In this document: in pieces, positions 17,847-27,123 of the stretch
Numbering within the stretch: the stretch's first letter is position 1
Layout: each line of letters opens with the position of its first letter
Origin: Ectothiorhodospira sp. BSL-9
Lineage (GTDB): Bacteria; Pseudomonadota; Gammaproteobacteria; Ectothiorhodospirales; Ectothiorhodospiraceae
Length of the DNA stretch: 64,000 nucleotides
NCBI RefSeq assembly: GCF_001632845.1
Contig: NZ_CP011994.1
Location: 930,001-994,000 of the forward strand
Reading direction: 5' to 3'
Notes under the pieces: generated by a model
The model's database searches: none
What the model was told of the DNA's origin: nothing
The model's input: only the letters and a program-made list of their open reading frames with translations
Program-made: the position numbers and the translations under genes

Positions 17847-19265
17847 TCAAAGATAGGGCGTCAGCAGCCGGGCCGTGCCATCGCGCAGCCGGATCGGCAA
17901 TGAGCGTTGATCCGCCTCCTGCAGGGTCAAGGGGCGCGCCTCGGCCAGACGCTCGTCCACCCAGGCGGCCAGTTGCTGGCCCAGCACTTCGTCATAACAC
18001 TCCATGTCGAATTCGAAGTTCAGCCTCAGGCTGCGCGGATCCCAGTTGGCCGAGCCCATCAGCAGCCAGTGGTCATCCACCAGCAGGAGCTTGCTATGGT
18101 CAAAGGGCGGCGGGGTGAACCAGATATGGCAGCCCCGCTCCAGCAGCTGCCAATGCAGGGCCTGGGAGGCCCAGTGCACCAGCACATGGTTGTTGCGCGC
18201 CGGCAGCAGGATATCCACGCGCACCCCGCGCAGGGCGGCAGCATTGAGCGCCGACATGAGCACGTCATCGGGCAGGAAATAAGGCGTGATCACCACCACC
18301 TGCTCCCGGGCCTCGGCCAGGGCCGTATGCATCAGCTGACGCAGCGGATCACGGTGTTCGTCCGGGCCATCCACCACGCCCCTGACGAGGGCCTGGCCGG
18401 CTGGCTCCAGGGGTGGAAAGAAGGCCTCGCCGAACAGGTGCTCGCCGCAGGTGAAGTGCCAATCTTCGTTGAAGATGGTCTGCATCTGTACCACCACAGG
18501 GCCGCGCAACTGAAACTGGATGTCCTGGATGGCATAAGGGTAAGGGGCCCGGCGTCGATGCCCCTCGCGAATGTTCATGCCGCCGGTGAAACCGATGGCG
18601 CCATCCACGATCAAAAGCTTGCGGTGGTTACGCAGATTGAACACCGCCAGGCTGCGCGGCAGGTGCATGGGCAGGAACAGTTGCGCTGGCACGCCGCGTG
18701 ACCGCAATTCCCGCACCACGCTGCGACGGCTGTAGCGGGCGCCCACGCCGTCAACAAGCACTCGCACGGCCACGCCCCGGGAGGCGGCCGCCACCAGGGC
18801 GTCGATGAATTCGCGCCCCGCCGGATCGTGGTCGAAGATGTAGGTGGACAGGCACACGCTGGCGCGGGCCTCCTCGATGGCCTTGAGCATGGCGGGATAG
18901 GCCTGCTCGCCGTTGATCAGGGCCTGCACATGGTTGCCGGCCAGCAGGTTGAAGGGGCTGAGGGCGTCGCCGGCCCTGGCCAGGCGCTGCCAGCGTTCGG
19001 CCACCTGCACGGCGCCATTCACGGGGGCCGACTCGCGATGCAGCACATCGGGCCGCAAGGCCCGGGCCTGACGCGCGATACGGTTCACGCCCAGCAACCA
19101 GTAGAGGACAGAGCCCAGCAATGGCAGCAACATGATCAGGCCCACCCAGGCGATCACCGCGCGGGTGTCCCGTTTGTAGATCACCGCATGACCGGCGCTG
19201 TACACGGCCAAACCCAGTACACCCAGGGCAGTGGCGCTGGCCGCGAGGGCCTGCCAATCAAACAA
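17847..19265 (-). CDS. cls: Cardiolipin synthase (PLD superfamily)
   Basis: A 472-residue protein. Two N-terminal transmembrane helices (ATALGVLGLAVYSAGHAVIY; AWVGLIMLLPLLGSVLYWLL) precede two phospholipase D HKD motifs: HRKLLIVDGAIGFTGG (~residue 220) and HSKLLLVDDHWLLMGSANWD (~residue 395). It joins two phosphatidylglycerols, or PG with PE, into cardiolipin at the inner membrane. The TTG start at 19265 is chosen because AAGGAGG lies 5 nt upstream; the longer frame to 19418 would add 51 residues of non-membrane sequence. It is divergent from the ABC exporter gene. Length and layout match ClsA-type enzymes. Confidence 0.9.
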   Translation of the reverse strand: MFDWQALAASATALGVLGLAVYSAGHAVIYKRDTRAVIAWVGLIMLLPLLGSVLYWLLGVNRIARQARALRPDVLHRESAPVNGAVQVAERWQRLARAGDALSPFNLLAGNHVQALINGEQAYPAMLKAIEEARASVCLSTYIFDHDPAGREFIDALVAAASRGVAVRVLVDGVGARYSRRSVVRELRSRGVPAQLFLPMHLPRSLAVFNLRNHRKLLIVDGAIGFTGGMNIREGHRRRAPYPYAIQDIQFQLRGPVVVQMQTIFNEDWHFTCGEHLFGEAFFPPLEPAGQALVRGVVDGPDEHRDPLRQLMHTALAEAREQVVVITPYFLPDDVLMSALNAAALRGVRVDILLPARNNHVLVHWASQALHWQLLERGCHIWFTPPPFDHSKLLLVDDHWLLMGSANWDPRSLRLNFEFDMECYDEVLGQQLAAWVDERLAEARPLTLQEADQRSLPIRLRDGTARLLTPYL

Positions 19266-19454
19266 TGCGGCCTCCTTGTGAGGAATGATGTATCGGGAAC
19301 CATACCAAGTAGCGGGGCCATGACCAATGTGTGGGGGTTTGGGTGGCATCGGGGGGCAACATTCGCGGCCGAGGGCCGCTCCCACGGGGGCCCATGAACG
19401 GCTCGGCTGCGTTACCATGAAACCGTTTCACGCCATTTCAGGAATCATCGACCC

Positions 19455-21278
19455 GTGTCTGAACACGCATCCAACGAACTCTCCGATCGTCCCACCAGCC
19501 TGAATCTGAGCGTGCTGGGACGCCTGCTGGATTTTGTCCGACCCCATGGCTGGCGGGTGCTGGCGGCCATCACTGCACTGGTGGTGGGTTCGGGTGCGGT
19601 ACTGGCCTTTGGGGCCGTGTTGCGCCTGGTGATCGACCGGGGGCTCACCGCCGGCAATGCCGACGCCCTGAACCTGGCCCTGATCCTGTTGCTGGGGGTG
19701 GTGCTGGTCATGGCCGTGTCGGTGGCCCTCAGGCTCTACCTGGTCACCTGGATCGGTGAACGGGTCGTGGCGGACTTGCGCCGGGCCGTATTCGCCAAGG
19801 TGTTGCGCCTGGACCCGGCATTTTTCGAAATGACCCGTACCGGTGAGGTGATCTCCCGCCTGACCACCGACACCTCTCTGGTGCAGGTGGTGGTGGGCTC
19901 CACCCTCGCCATTGCCATGCGCAATGCCCTGTTGTTCGCTGGCGGCCTGGTCATGCTGTTCATCACCAGCCCCAAACTCACCCTGTGGGTGATGATGGGG
20001 GTGCCGCTGGTATTCATCCCCATCTGGATCCTGGGGCGCCACGTGCGTCAGCTCTCGCGCCAGACGCAGGACCGGGTGGCAGACATCGGCGCCTATATTG
20101 ACGAGACCCTGTACGGCATCCGCACGGTGCAGGCCTTTTGCCACGAAGCCGTGGATGCGGTGCGTTACGGTCGGCAGGTGGAGAGGGCCTTCGATGCCGC
20201 TATTCGCCGCACCCAGGTGAGTGCCCTGCTCAGCGCGGTGGTGATGCTGCTGATCTTCACGGCCATCAGCCTGGTGCTGTGGGTGGGGGGGCACGATGTG
20301 CTGGCCGGTCGCATGACCAATGGCCAACTGGCGGCCTTCGTCTTTTACGCCGTGCTGGTGGCTGGCGCCGTGGGCGCCCTGAGCGAGGTCATCGGCGAGT
20401 TGCTGCGCGCGGCCGGTGCCGCGGAAAGGCTCATGGAGCTTCTGGACACCGAGCCCACCATCAAGCCGCCGCCGCACCCCAAGGCCCTGCCACAGCCACC
20501 CCGTGGGCAGGTGATCCTGGACCAGGTGGTATTCCGCTATCCCTCAAGACCCGAACCCCCCGCCCTGGCGGGCGTTTCCCTGACCCTGGAGCCAGGCGAG
20601 AAGGTGGCCCTGGTGGGTCCCTCTGGCGCCGGCAAATCCACCGTGCTGCAATTGTTGCTGCGGTTCTACGACCCGGAATCGGGCGTGATCCGGTTTGACG
20701 GTGTGGATGTGCGCGAGACCGACCCGCCGGACCTGCGCCAACGCATGGCCCTGGTGCCTCAGGATGCGGTGATCTTCGGGGCCAATGCCTGGGAGAACAT
20801 CGCTTTTGGTATGGAGGATGTCACGCGTGACCAGATCCGCGCCGCCGCCGACGCGGCTCATGCCAGCGAGTTTCTGGACCAGTTGCCGGAGGGGTTTGAC
20901 AGCCACCTGGGCGAGCGGGGGGTGCGCCTCTCCGGCGGCCAGCGTCAACGCATCGCCATTGCACGGGCGATTCTGCGCGACCCCGCGCTGCTCCTCCTGG
21001 ATGAGGCCACCAGCGCCCTGGATGCGGAGAGCGAACGCCTGGTGCAGGAGGCGCTGGAACGCCTGATGGAAGGTCGCACCACGCTGATCATCGCCCATCG
21101 CCTGGCCACGGTACGCAAGGCCGATCGGATCGTGGTGATGGATCAGGGGGCAATCGCGGCGGTGGGTACCCACGATGAGCTGGTGGCTGCCGGGGGCCTG
21201 TATGCCCGCCTGGCGGCACTGCAGTTCCGGGATGGGGCTGACGAAGCGGGGGAGATGCTGAGGACGGGGACGGACTAA
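19455..21278 (+). CDS. ABC exporter, fused transmembrane and ATPase domains (MsbA-like)
   Basis: A 607-residue half-transporter. The six-helix ABC_membrane domain spans ~residues 30-320. The nucleotide-binding domain follows, with Walker A GPSGAGKST, Q-loop LVPQDAVIFGANAWENI, signature LSGGQRQRIAIARA, Walker B LLLLDEATSALD and H-loop IIAHRLATV. It matches the MsbA-related subgroup (TIGR02204-like) common in proteobacteria. It dimerises and exports lipids or amphipathic compounds; the substrate is unknown. The start is GTG. A strong inverted-repeat terminator lies just after the stop. Confidence 0.9.
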   Translation: MSEHASNELSDRPTSLNLSVLGRLLDFVRPHGWRVLAAITALVVGSGAVLAFGAVLRLVIDRGLTAGNADALNLALILLLGVVLVMAVSVALRLYLVTWIGERVVADLRRAVFAKVLRLDPAFFEMTRTGEVISRLTTDTSLVQVVVGSTLAIAMRNALLFAGGLVMLFITSPKLTLWVMMGVPLVFIPIWILGRHVRQLSRQTQDRVADIGAYIDETLYGIRTVQAFCHEAVDAVRYGRQVERAFDAAIRRTQVSALLSAVVMLLIFTAISLVLWVGGHDVLAGRMTNGQLAAFVFYAVLVAGAVGALSEVIGELLRAAGAAERLMELLDTEPTIKPPPHPKALPQPPRGQVILDQVVFRYPSRPEPPALAGVSLTLEPGEKVALVGPSGAGKSTVLQLLLRFYDPESGVIRFDGVDVRETDPPDLRQRMALVPQDAVIFGANAWENIAFGMEDVTRDQIRAAADAAHASEFLDQLPEGFDSHLGERGVRLSGGQRQRIAIARAILRDPALLLLDEATSALDAESERLVQEALERLMEGRTTLIIAHRLATVRKADRIVVMDQGAIAAVGTHDELVAAGGLYARLAALQFRDGADEAGEMLRTGTD

Positions 21279-21287
21279 GGAGCGTGA

Positions 21288-21318
21288 AACCCCTCTCCTG
21301 CTGGCGGGGAGAGGGGTT
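21288..21318. terminator. Hairpin terminator shared by convergent genes
   Basis: A perfect 11-bp stem, AACCCCTCTCC paired with GGAGAGGGGTT, closes a 9-nt loop. It lies between the converging ABC exporter (stop 21278) and universal stress protein (stop 21335) genes. The base composition is G/C with short T ends, so it could serve both strands. Confidence 0.6.
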
Positions 21319-21334
21319 GGGGTGAGGCTGGGGT

Positions 21335-22225
21335 TCAGGCGCGCACCAGCAGCACGTCGGCGTCCTTCACCTGGTGCACCACCCGCCGGGCCACGCCACC
21401 CAGCAGGGCATCCTGCAGCCGATTGCGGCCATGGGTACCCATGACCACCAGCTGTGCCTTCCATTCCAGCACCGCGCGATCCAGCACGTCCGGCGCATAG
21501 CCCGTGCGCAGATATCCCTCCAGCTGTTCCGGGCTGACATCGCAACTCATCAGGAAGGCATCCAGTTCCTGCTGGCGCTCCGCCCGCACCTCCGACTTGA
21601 TGCGCTCCACCTCTTTGCGGTCCACCCGATTGCGCAGCACATTATCCAGGGCATCCAGGTTGTGGGCGTGCACGGCGTGCAGCTTCTTTCCCGGTGCAAG
21701 CGACGCACCCAGCTCCAGGGCGGAACGGGTGCGCTTGGAGAAGTCCACGGGCACCACCACGCGCTCATAGGGGCCATCGACCGGGCGTTTCACCACCAGA
21801 ATCGGGCGATCCGTGTGGTGCACCAGATTCTGGGTGGTGGTGCCCAGCAGGACATCCTGAAGGGAGCGCTCCCCGTGGGACCCCACCACGATGAGATCGG
21901 CGCCATAGCTGCGAGCCTCCGCCAGGATCCGCTTGTGTCCCTGACCCTGAATGCAGTGATACTCGATATCCTCATCATCCGATGCCCCCAACGCCCGCAT
22001 GCGCTCCTGCATGGCCACCTCGGTAGCCTCTGCCAGGTCGGTCATCATGTCCCCGGGGCTGCCACGCAGGCGACGCATGACCTCCTCGTTGACCACAGGC
22101 GCATTGACCACGCTGATGACCCGCAGATTGGCACCATGGGTCCTGGCCAGTTGCAGCGCGCGGCGCCCGGCGTCATCGGCACCGGGCGACAGATCGGTGG
22201 CGTAGAGGATCTTTTCAAGTTTCAT
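21335..22225 (-). CDS. Tandem-domain universal stress protein
   Basis: A 296-residue protein with two UspA domains. The first (~1-145) opens KILYATDLSPGADDAGRRAL and contains the nucleotide-binding phrase VVGSHGERSLQDVLLGTTT. The second (~155-296) ends VVMGTHGRNRLQDALLGGVA with VVHQVKDADVLLVRA. Both G-2x-G-9x-G(S/T)-type loops are present, suggesting ATP binding. Tandem Usp proteins act in stress or energy-limitation adaptation. It converges on the ABC exporter and is divergent from the MFS gene, with ~170 bp between starts. Confidence 0.9.
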   Translation of the reverse strand: MKLEKILYATDLSPGADDAGRRALQLARTHGANLRVISVVNAPVVNEEVMRRLRGSPGDMMTDLAEATEVAMQERMRALGASDDEDIEYHCIQGQGHKRILAEARSYGADLIVVGSHGERSLQDVLLGTTTQNLVHHTDRPILVVKRPVDGPYERVVVPVDFSKRTRSALELGASLAPGKKLHAVHAHNLDALDNVLRNRVDRKEVERIKSEVRAERQQELDAFLMSCDVSPEQLEGYLRTGYAPDVLDRAVLEWKAQLVVMGTHGRNRLQDALLGGVARRVVHQVKDADVLLVRA

Positions 22226-22393
22226 GTATTGATCTCCCGCACGGCAAACGCAGGGGCGACCCCCGCACCGTGAATGGCTGGATTTGAACTGCCATCAGTG
22301 TCGCATAGCCAGAAAGACATGCAAGCCACTTTGGTGAAGTGCCCCGGGGTCATCGATGGTGGTACGAGATGAGGGTGAGGCAGTTCAGGTATC

Positions 22394-23626
22394 ATGAGCG
22401 CCGAAAAGCCGCTTGTCGGCCCGTCAGCTGATCCTTTCTCCCGCCCGGCAACCGGGCGTGGCTTCGGGGAATTGTCATTGCCTGCCCGTCACCTTGCCAT
22501 CGTGCTGTATTGCGCGATCCTCGTCTTTTCCGCCCTGTATGCGCCGCAGCCGCTGCTGCCGGTACTCGCCGATGCCTTTGCGGTGAGCGAGGCCAAGGCC
22601 TCGCTGTTGATCACGGTGGCGCTGCTGCCGTTGGCGGTGGCACCCATTGCTTACGGTTTCCTGCTGCAGCGCTTCTCGGCCCGACGCCTGCTGATCACCG
22701 CCACCTGGCTGCTGGCCGCCACCCAGGCCCTGGCGTTCTTCGTTACCAGTTTCGAGCTGCTGCTGCTATTGCGCCTGGCCCAGGGGCTCATCATCCCGGC
22801 CATGCTCACCTCGCTGATGACCTACCTGGGCGCCAGCGCCGCACCGGGGCAGGTGGCCCGCGTCATGGCCCTTTACATTGCCGGCAGTGTGATGGGGGGC
22901 TTTTTGGGGCGCATGGCCTCCGGGCTGATCTCCACCCACCTGGGCTGGCGCTGGTCCTTCCTGTGCCTGGCGGGTGCCATTGCCCTGTGTGCACTGCTGC
23001 TGCAGCGGCTGCGCAGCGACCCACCGGCCAGCTTCCAGCGCCTGGAATGGGGAGCCATCCTGAAAGTCCTGCGTGATCCCACCTATCTGCGACTGTATCT
23101 GGTGGTCTTCTGCGCCTTTGGGGCCTTTGCCTCGCTGCTGAACTTCCTGCCCTTCCGCCTGGTGGAGCTGGGCACCGGTCTGAATGAGACGGGCATCGCC
23201 CTCATGTATGCCGGTTATCTCATGGGCGTGGTCACCTCCCTGCTGTCGTTGCGTCTGTCGGACTACATAGGCGGCACCGTGAACACCATGTTGCTGGGCA
23301 CGGCCGTGTTTCTGGCTGCGCTGCTGTTCTTCACCGGAAGCCAGGTCTGGGTGATGTTCCTGGGCATGTTCGTGCTATGTGCGGGCATGTTCCTGATCCA
23401 TTCCCTGGCCCCGGGGGTGCTCAACCAGGGGAACGACGGCCAGCGGGGGGTGGTCAATGGGTTGTACATTGCCTTTTACTATGCGGGAGGCGCCACCGGA
23501 TCCTTTCTGCCGGGGTATCTCTATCACGGGCTGGGCTGGCACGCGTACCTGGGATCACTGGCGGTGATCGTGGGGCTGGGGGCCTGGCTGCTATGGGGAC
23601 TCAAGGGGAAACTGACACATGAGTGA
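22394..23626 (+). CDS. MFS transporter
   Basis: A 410-residue protein with about 12 hydrophobic helices and the MFS motif-A-like loop FLLQRFSARRLLITATW between TM2 and TM3. The N-terminal phrase YAPQPLLPVLADAFAVSEAKASL is typical of the YnfM/drug-sugar efflux branch. The substrate is unknown. The last 8 bases overlap the start of the next small membrane-anchored gene, so the two are likely co-translated. Confidence 0.88.
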   Translation: MSAEKPLVGPSADPFSRPATGRGFGELSLPARHLAIVLYCAILVFSALYAPQPLLPVLADAFAVSEAKASLLITVALLPLAVAPIAYGFLLQRFSARRLLITATWLLAATQALAFFVTSFELLLLLRLAQGLIIPAMLTSLMTYLGASAAPGQVARVMALYIAGSVMGGFLGRMASGLISTHLGWRWSFLCLAGAIALCALLLQRLRSDPPASFQRLEWGAILKVLRDPTYLRLYLVVFCAFGAFASLLNFLPFRLVELGTGLNETGIALMYAGYLMGVVTSLLSLRLSDYIGGTVNTMLLGTAVFLAALLFFTGSQVWVMFLGMFVLCAGMFLIHSLAPGVLNQGNDGQRGVVNGLYIAFYYAGGATGSFLPGYLYHGLGWHAYLGSLAVIVGLGAWLLWGLKGKLTHE

Positions 23627-24065
23627 GAACAAAAAAGAAGAAAAGCAATCCGGCGGGCTGCCTCGTTGGGCCAGGCTGCTGATGACCCCCCTGATCCTGG
23701 TGGTGGCAGGGGCATTGATCTGGAGCCAGCTGCCCAAGGGTGCCTACCCTACGGACCTGTCGCGCATCGGTGATGGGCGCCCTGCCCTGGTGGTCACCTA
23801 TGATGCTTCCTACATGACCGGAATGCAGGTGCTGGAACTCATGGACCGGATCCGGGATGAGTATCGTGATGAGGTGGAGTTTCTGGTCGCCAACCTTGGC
23901 ACCCCCGATGGCCGGGATCTGGCCACGCGGTTTCGGGTGAACGACGGCGCGGTGGTGCTGTTTCGGAGCGACGGACAGCCGGTTCAGGTGCTGCAAAGCC
24001 CGCGCCATGAGCAGGTTCTGCGCGATGCCATGCAGGAACATCTGGGCGTCTCGCCCGCCCGGTAA
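23619..24065 (+). CDS. Membrane-anchored thioredoxin-fold-like protein without active-site cysteines
   Basis: A 148-residue protein. Residues 1-20 are charged and cytoplasmic, ~18-38 a single transmembrane helix (LLMTPLILVVAGALIW), and the rest periplasmic. The soluble part (ALVVTYDASYMTGMQVLELM ... VEFLVANLGTPDGRDLATRFRVNDGAVVLF) follows the beta-alpha-beta order and closing 'vFR-dG-pV' strand of thioredoxin-like domains. However, no CxxC or any cysteine is present. I do not recognise a named family. It overlaps the MFS gene by 8 bp and probably works with it or with the hydrolase gene 33 bp downstream. Confidence 0.65.
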   Translation: MSENKKEEKQSGGLPRWARLLMTPLILVVAGALIWSQLPKGAYPTDLSRIGDGRPALVVTYDASYMTGMQVLELMDRIRDEYRDEVEFLVANLGTPDGRDLATRFRVNDGAVVLFRSDGQPVQVLQSPRHEQVLRDAMQEHLGVSPAR

Positions 24066-24097
24066 CGACGCCACCCACTCTCCCCGGAGACGCCCAC

Positions 24098-25327
24098 ATG
24101 CCAGACCATAACCCTCGTATACGCTTTCCCGGCTCCCAGGGTAACGAGCTCTCCGCACGCCTGGACATGCCCGAGGGCCCTCCCCGGGCCTATGCCCTGT
24201 TCGCCCACTGTTTTAGTTGTACCAAGGACATCCTTGCAGCGGTACGCCTGAGTTCGGCCCTGCGGGCCCACGGAATTGCGCTGCTGCGCTTTGATTTCAC
24301 CGGGCTGGGCCACAGCCAGGGAGATTTTGCCAACACCAACTTCAGTTCCAACCTGGAAGATCTGCGGCGGGCCGCCGATTACCTGCGCCAGGAGCATGAG
24401 GCCCCACAATTGCTCATCGGCCACAGCCTGGGAGGGGCGGCCGTGCTGGCCGTGGCGAAGGATGTACCCGAGGTGCGCGCCGTGGCCACCATCAATGCCC
24501 CCAGTGATGTGGCCCACGTGACTCATCTGTTCGGCGAGGACACCCTGGAGGTCATTCGGGAGCAAGGGGAATCGGAGGTGAACCTGGCGGGGCAGAAATT
24601 CCGCATCCAGCGGCAGTTCCTGGAGGATCTGGACAGCCACAAGGTGCTGGATCAGGTGGCGAAGCTGCGGCGGCCCCTGATGATCTTTCACTCCCCCCAC
24701 GACAAGATCGTCTCCATCGATCATGCGGCGCAGATCTACCGGGCTGCCAAGCATCCCAAGAGCTTCGTGTCCCTGGATAACGTGGACCACATGCTCTCCC
24801 GGCCCGCCGACTCCAACTACGTGGCATCCCTGCTCAGCGCCTGGGCCGAGCGCTTTCTGGACCCGCCGGAGCGAGAGGAATCAGGGGATCACGAGCGGGG
24901 CGTGCTGGTGGCGGAAAACGGCGTGGGTCCCTATGCGCAGACCGTCGAGATTGGCCCCCATCGGATCAACGCCGACGAACCCGAGTCCATGGGCGGCAAG
25001 GATCAGGGCCCGGCCCCCTATGAGTTCCTCATGGCGGGCCTGGGCGCTTGCACGAGCATGACCCTGCGCATGTACGCGCAGCGCAAGGAGCTGCCTTTGG
25101 AGCACGTCTCGGTGCGCCTGCGGCATCGCAAGGTGGAAGAGGAGAACGAGGACGGCGGCAAGCCCGCACAGAGGGATCAGTTCGAGCGGGAAATCACCCT
25201 GGGTGGGGATCTCACGGAGGACCAGCGCAAGCGGCTGCTACAGGTTGCCGATCGCTGCCCGGTACATCGCACCCTGGAATCCGAGGTGCGGATCCAGACG
25301 CGACTGGGGGATGAGGGGACGGAGTGA
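24098..25327 (+). CDS. Bifunctional alpha/beta-hydrolase / OsmC family protein
   Basis: A 409-residue fusion. Residues ~1-255 are an alpha/beta hydrolase with LLRFDFTGLGHSQGDF, the nucleophile elbow GHSLGGAA and a C-terminal His in DNVDHMLSRP. Residues ~270-405 are an OsmC peroxiredoxin-like domain: LMAGLGACTSMTLRMYAQRK holds the first catalytic Cys, and RCPVHRTLESEV the second as CPVH. The fusion is a recognised bacterial architecture linked to organic peroxide handling, though the hydrolase substrate is unknown. It follows the small membrane protein by 33 bp with a GGAG-type site, and converges on infA. Confidence 0.92.
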   Translation: MPDHNPRIRFPGSQGNELSARLDMPEGPPRAYALFAHCFSCTKDILAAVRLSSALRAHGIALLRFDFTGLGHSQGDFANTNFSSNLEDLRRAADYLRQEHEAPQLLIGHSLGGAAVLAVAKDVPEVRAVATINAPSDVAHVTHLFGEDTLEVIREQGESEVNLAGQKFRIQRQFLEDLDSHKVLDQVAKLRRPLMIFHSPHDKIVSIDHAAQIYRAAKHPKSFVSLDNVDHMLSRPADSNYVASLLSAWAERFLDPPEREESGDHERGVLVAENGVGPYAQTVEIGPHRINADEPESMGGKDQGPAPYEFLMAGLGACTSMTLRMYAQRKELPLEHVSVRLRHRKVEEENEDGGKPAQRDQFEREITLGGDLTEDQRKRLLQVADRCPVHRTLESEVRIQTRLGDEGTE

Positions 25328-25416
25328 GGTAGTGCAGTCCCCCCGGTGATGGGGGAACCCGGTGTCGGCGGGGCGGCGGAGCGCATCAGCGCTCGCGACC
25401 GCGGCGCCGCGATCCA

Positions 25417-25641
25417 TCAATGCTTGTAACGGTAGCTGATGCGACCCTTGGTGAGGTCGTAGGGGGACATTTCCAGCTTGACCTTGTCGCCGCTGACCAC
25501 GCGGATGCGGTAGCGACGCATCTTGCCGGAGGCATAGGCCTGAACATGGACGCCATTGTCCAGTTCCACCTTGAAACGCTGATCGGGCATCACGTCAGTG
25601 ACGGTGCCTTCCATTTCGATGAGATCTTCTTTATTAGACAT
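25417..25641 (-). CDS. infA: Translation initiation factor IF-1 (paralog type)
   Basis: A 74-residue S1/OB-fold protein with the IF-1 core [37 protein letters not shown] and [11 protein letters not shown]. It binds the ribosomal A site during initiation. The sequence carries [11 protein letters not shown] rather than the LTPYDLSKGRI of E. coli IF-1, and resembles the second IF-1 found in several proteobacteria. It also stands outside the usual clpA/aat neighbourhood. GAGGT lies 6-7 nt before ATG 25641. It may be an accessory copy, with a canonical infA elsewhere. Confidence 0.9.
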   Translation of the reverse strand: MSNKEDLIEMEGTVTDVMPDQRFKVELDNGVHVQAYASGKMRRYRIRVVSGDKVKLEMSPYDLTKGRISYRYKH

Positions 25642-25952
25642 GGTTGTACCTCGCACGCATGGGAATGGGGAATTGCAGTCCATTCCCGGGGCTTATGATG
25701 AAGTGAATCGGTGTGTCGACCAGACAGCCAGGGCCGAGACGTTATTCGGGCTGCTTCCGGTGAGGCCGCAACCCCGGATCGTCAGTGCAGGATGGTGCGC
25801 AGGCTGCCGGGCGTGGCCGTTGCTGGGATTGGAGACGTTCGGCTAATCCACGCCCTGAATGGCCGATGATTTCTTGAAGTCGCGCACAGTATACATGAAT
25901 CGTCAAGGTGTTTCAGGGGCTTGCCCTGAATCGATGACGGGCCCTGGAGAAA
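25642..25952. other. Intergenic region between infA and the DUF2726 gene
   Basis: About 310 bp without a supportable gene. On the minus strand it should contain the infA promoter. Short frames on the plus strand here have no family resemblance. No repeat or RNA structure stands out apart from the terminator hairpin at its right edge. Confidence 0.5.
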
Positions 25953-25981
25953 ACCCGGGACGCCGGAGGGCGTCCACGGGT
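25953..25981 (-). terminator. Rho-independent terminator of the DUF2726 gene
   Basis: Read on the minus strand, this is a GC-rich stem (GGACGCC/GGCGTCC extended by ACCCG/CGGGT with one bulged base) around a 4-nt loop, followed by TTTTCTCC. It begins 15 bp after the stop codon at 25997. Confidence 0.65.
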
Positions 25982-25996
25982 CATGAAGGACAGCCT

Positions 25997-26908
25997 TCAG
26001 GAACTGCTGCCGGGCGAGCTCACGGTGCCGCTCAGGGGCTTGGCAGCCTCATCGGTCTTGGCGGCCGTTTTGGCCGGTTCGCTGGCCGGGGCCGCGGCAG
26101 CACCCTGCCCTGCCGGAGTCTCTGCCGGCTTGGCGTCAGCCTTTACTTCAGGTTTGGTTTCAGGCTTGGGCTCCGACTTGGCCGCAGGCTTGGGCTCGGG
26201 TTTGTCTGCCGCCTTCGGTTCGGGCTTGGGCTCGGATTTGCTTTCGGGCTTGGCAGGTGACGGCGCCGCCTCGGAGGGGGCGGGGCGACCGGCGGGGCCG
26301 GACTTCGCGGCAGCCTTCTTGGCCTGGGCAGCCTTTTTCTCCTCGGCGGCCTTCTTTCTCTGCTCTTCAGCCTTGGCCTTGCGGATCCTGGCTTCTTCAG
26401 CCCGGTCGGCCACGGCCTTGATAGCCTCTTCCACCACCGTCTTGACCTTGGCAGCCGAGATGGGCTGATCGATACGGATCACCCCCAGAGGCAGTTCGAT
26501 ATGCGCGCAGACCTCCTCCAGGAAGTCGTCCGGGTCGTGCACCAGGCCCTTGCGCCGGGCACTGCGGCAACGAATCGCACAGACCACATCGAAGCTGTCC
26601 TTCTTGCACAGGACAAAATCGAAGGTTTCATCGTCGATGCGCTTTTGAGCCGTTTCCTTCAGGGGCTGATCGGGAGTGGGCTTGACGGCCACCACTTCGC
26701 TGGCTGTCAGGTTGGGGTAGATACGATGCTGGTCGCCGAAACTCTCTTCGAGAGCCTTGAGGATCTCGACCTCCTTGGGAGTGAGCAGCTTCTCTTCGCG
26801 CTGGTAGGCACCGGAATTGGGCGGGGGTAGATCCACCCGGGCACGATACTGGGTATAGAAAGCGATCGCCGCCGCAGCGAACAACAGTATGATCAGTACT
26901 TCCGCCAT
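25997..26908 (-). CDS. DUF2726 domain-containing membrane protein with Lys/Pro/Ala-rich tail
   Basis: A 303-residue protein. One N-terminal transmembrane helix (VLIILLFAAAAIAFYTQY) is followed by a DUF2726 domain (~residues 35-165) with the restriction-endonuclease-like phrase DFVLCKKDSFDVVCAIRC and a later DPDDFLEEVC. DUF2726 is often found in nuclease-like or topoisomerase-associated proteins; catalysis here is unproven. The C-terminal ~130 residues are low complexity: coiled Lys/Ala/Glu, then repeats of EPKP/KSEPKPE type. ATG 26908 is chosen because GGAGGG lies 8 nt upstream; the longer frame adds 36 residues without a site. It lies downstream of bioF in the same direction, ~215 bp away. 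Confidence 0.78.
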   Translation of the reverse strand: MAEVLIILLFAAAAIAFYTQYRARVDLPPPNSGAYQREEKLLTPKEVEILKALEESFGDQHRIYPNLTASEVVAVKPTPDQPLKETAQKRIDDETFDFVLCKKDSFDVVCAIRCRSARRKGLVHDPDDFLEEVCAHIELPLGVIRIDQPISAAKVKTVVEEAIKAVADRAEEARIRKAKAEEQRKKAAEEKKAAQAKKAAAKSGPAGRPAPSEAAPSPAKPESKSEPKPEPKAADKPEPKPAAKSEPKPETKPEVKADAKPAETPAGQGAAAAPASEPAKTAAKTDEAAKPLSGTVSSPGSSS

Positions 26909-27123
26909 CACAACATCCCTCCATCGGATTGAATAGAAATCCGGGCAAGGGTCCGGTTTTGTTCGGGCTACGGGCCACTTCCCGGCAACAGATTCTGACC
27001 GGCCTTGAAAAGGCACAGTCGTCCGATTTTGTAGGCCGTGGCGAACGTATTACAAGCCAATTAATAGGGTTTTTTGAGGGATATCGGGTCTTGGGCACTT
27101 GAAATGTGGCAGCCCATGGTTTT

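Noticed and set aside
19428-20477. A 349-residue open frame on the minus strand inside the ABC exporter gene
   Set aside because: It is His/Gln/Gly-rich with no family resemblance, and it lies opposite a gene with perfect ABC motifs; it is a by-product of high GC.
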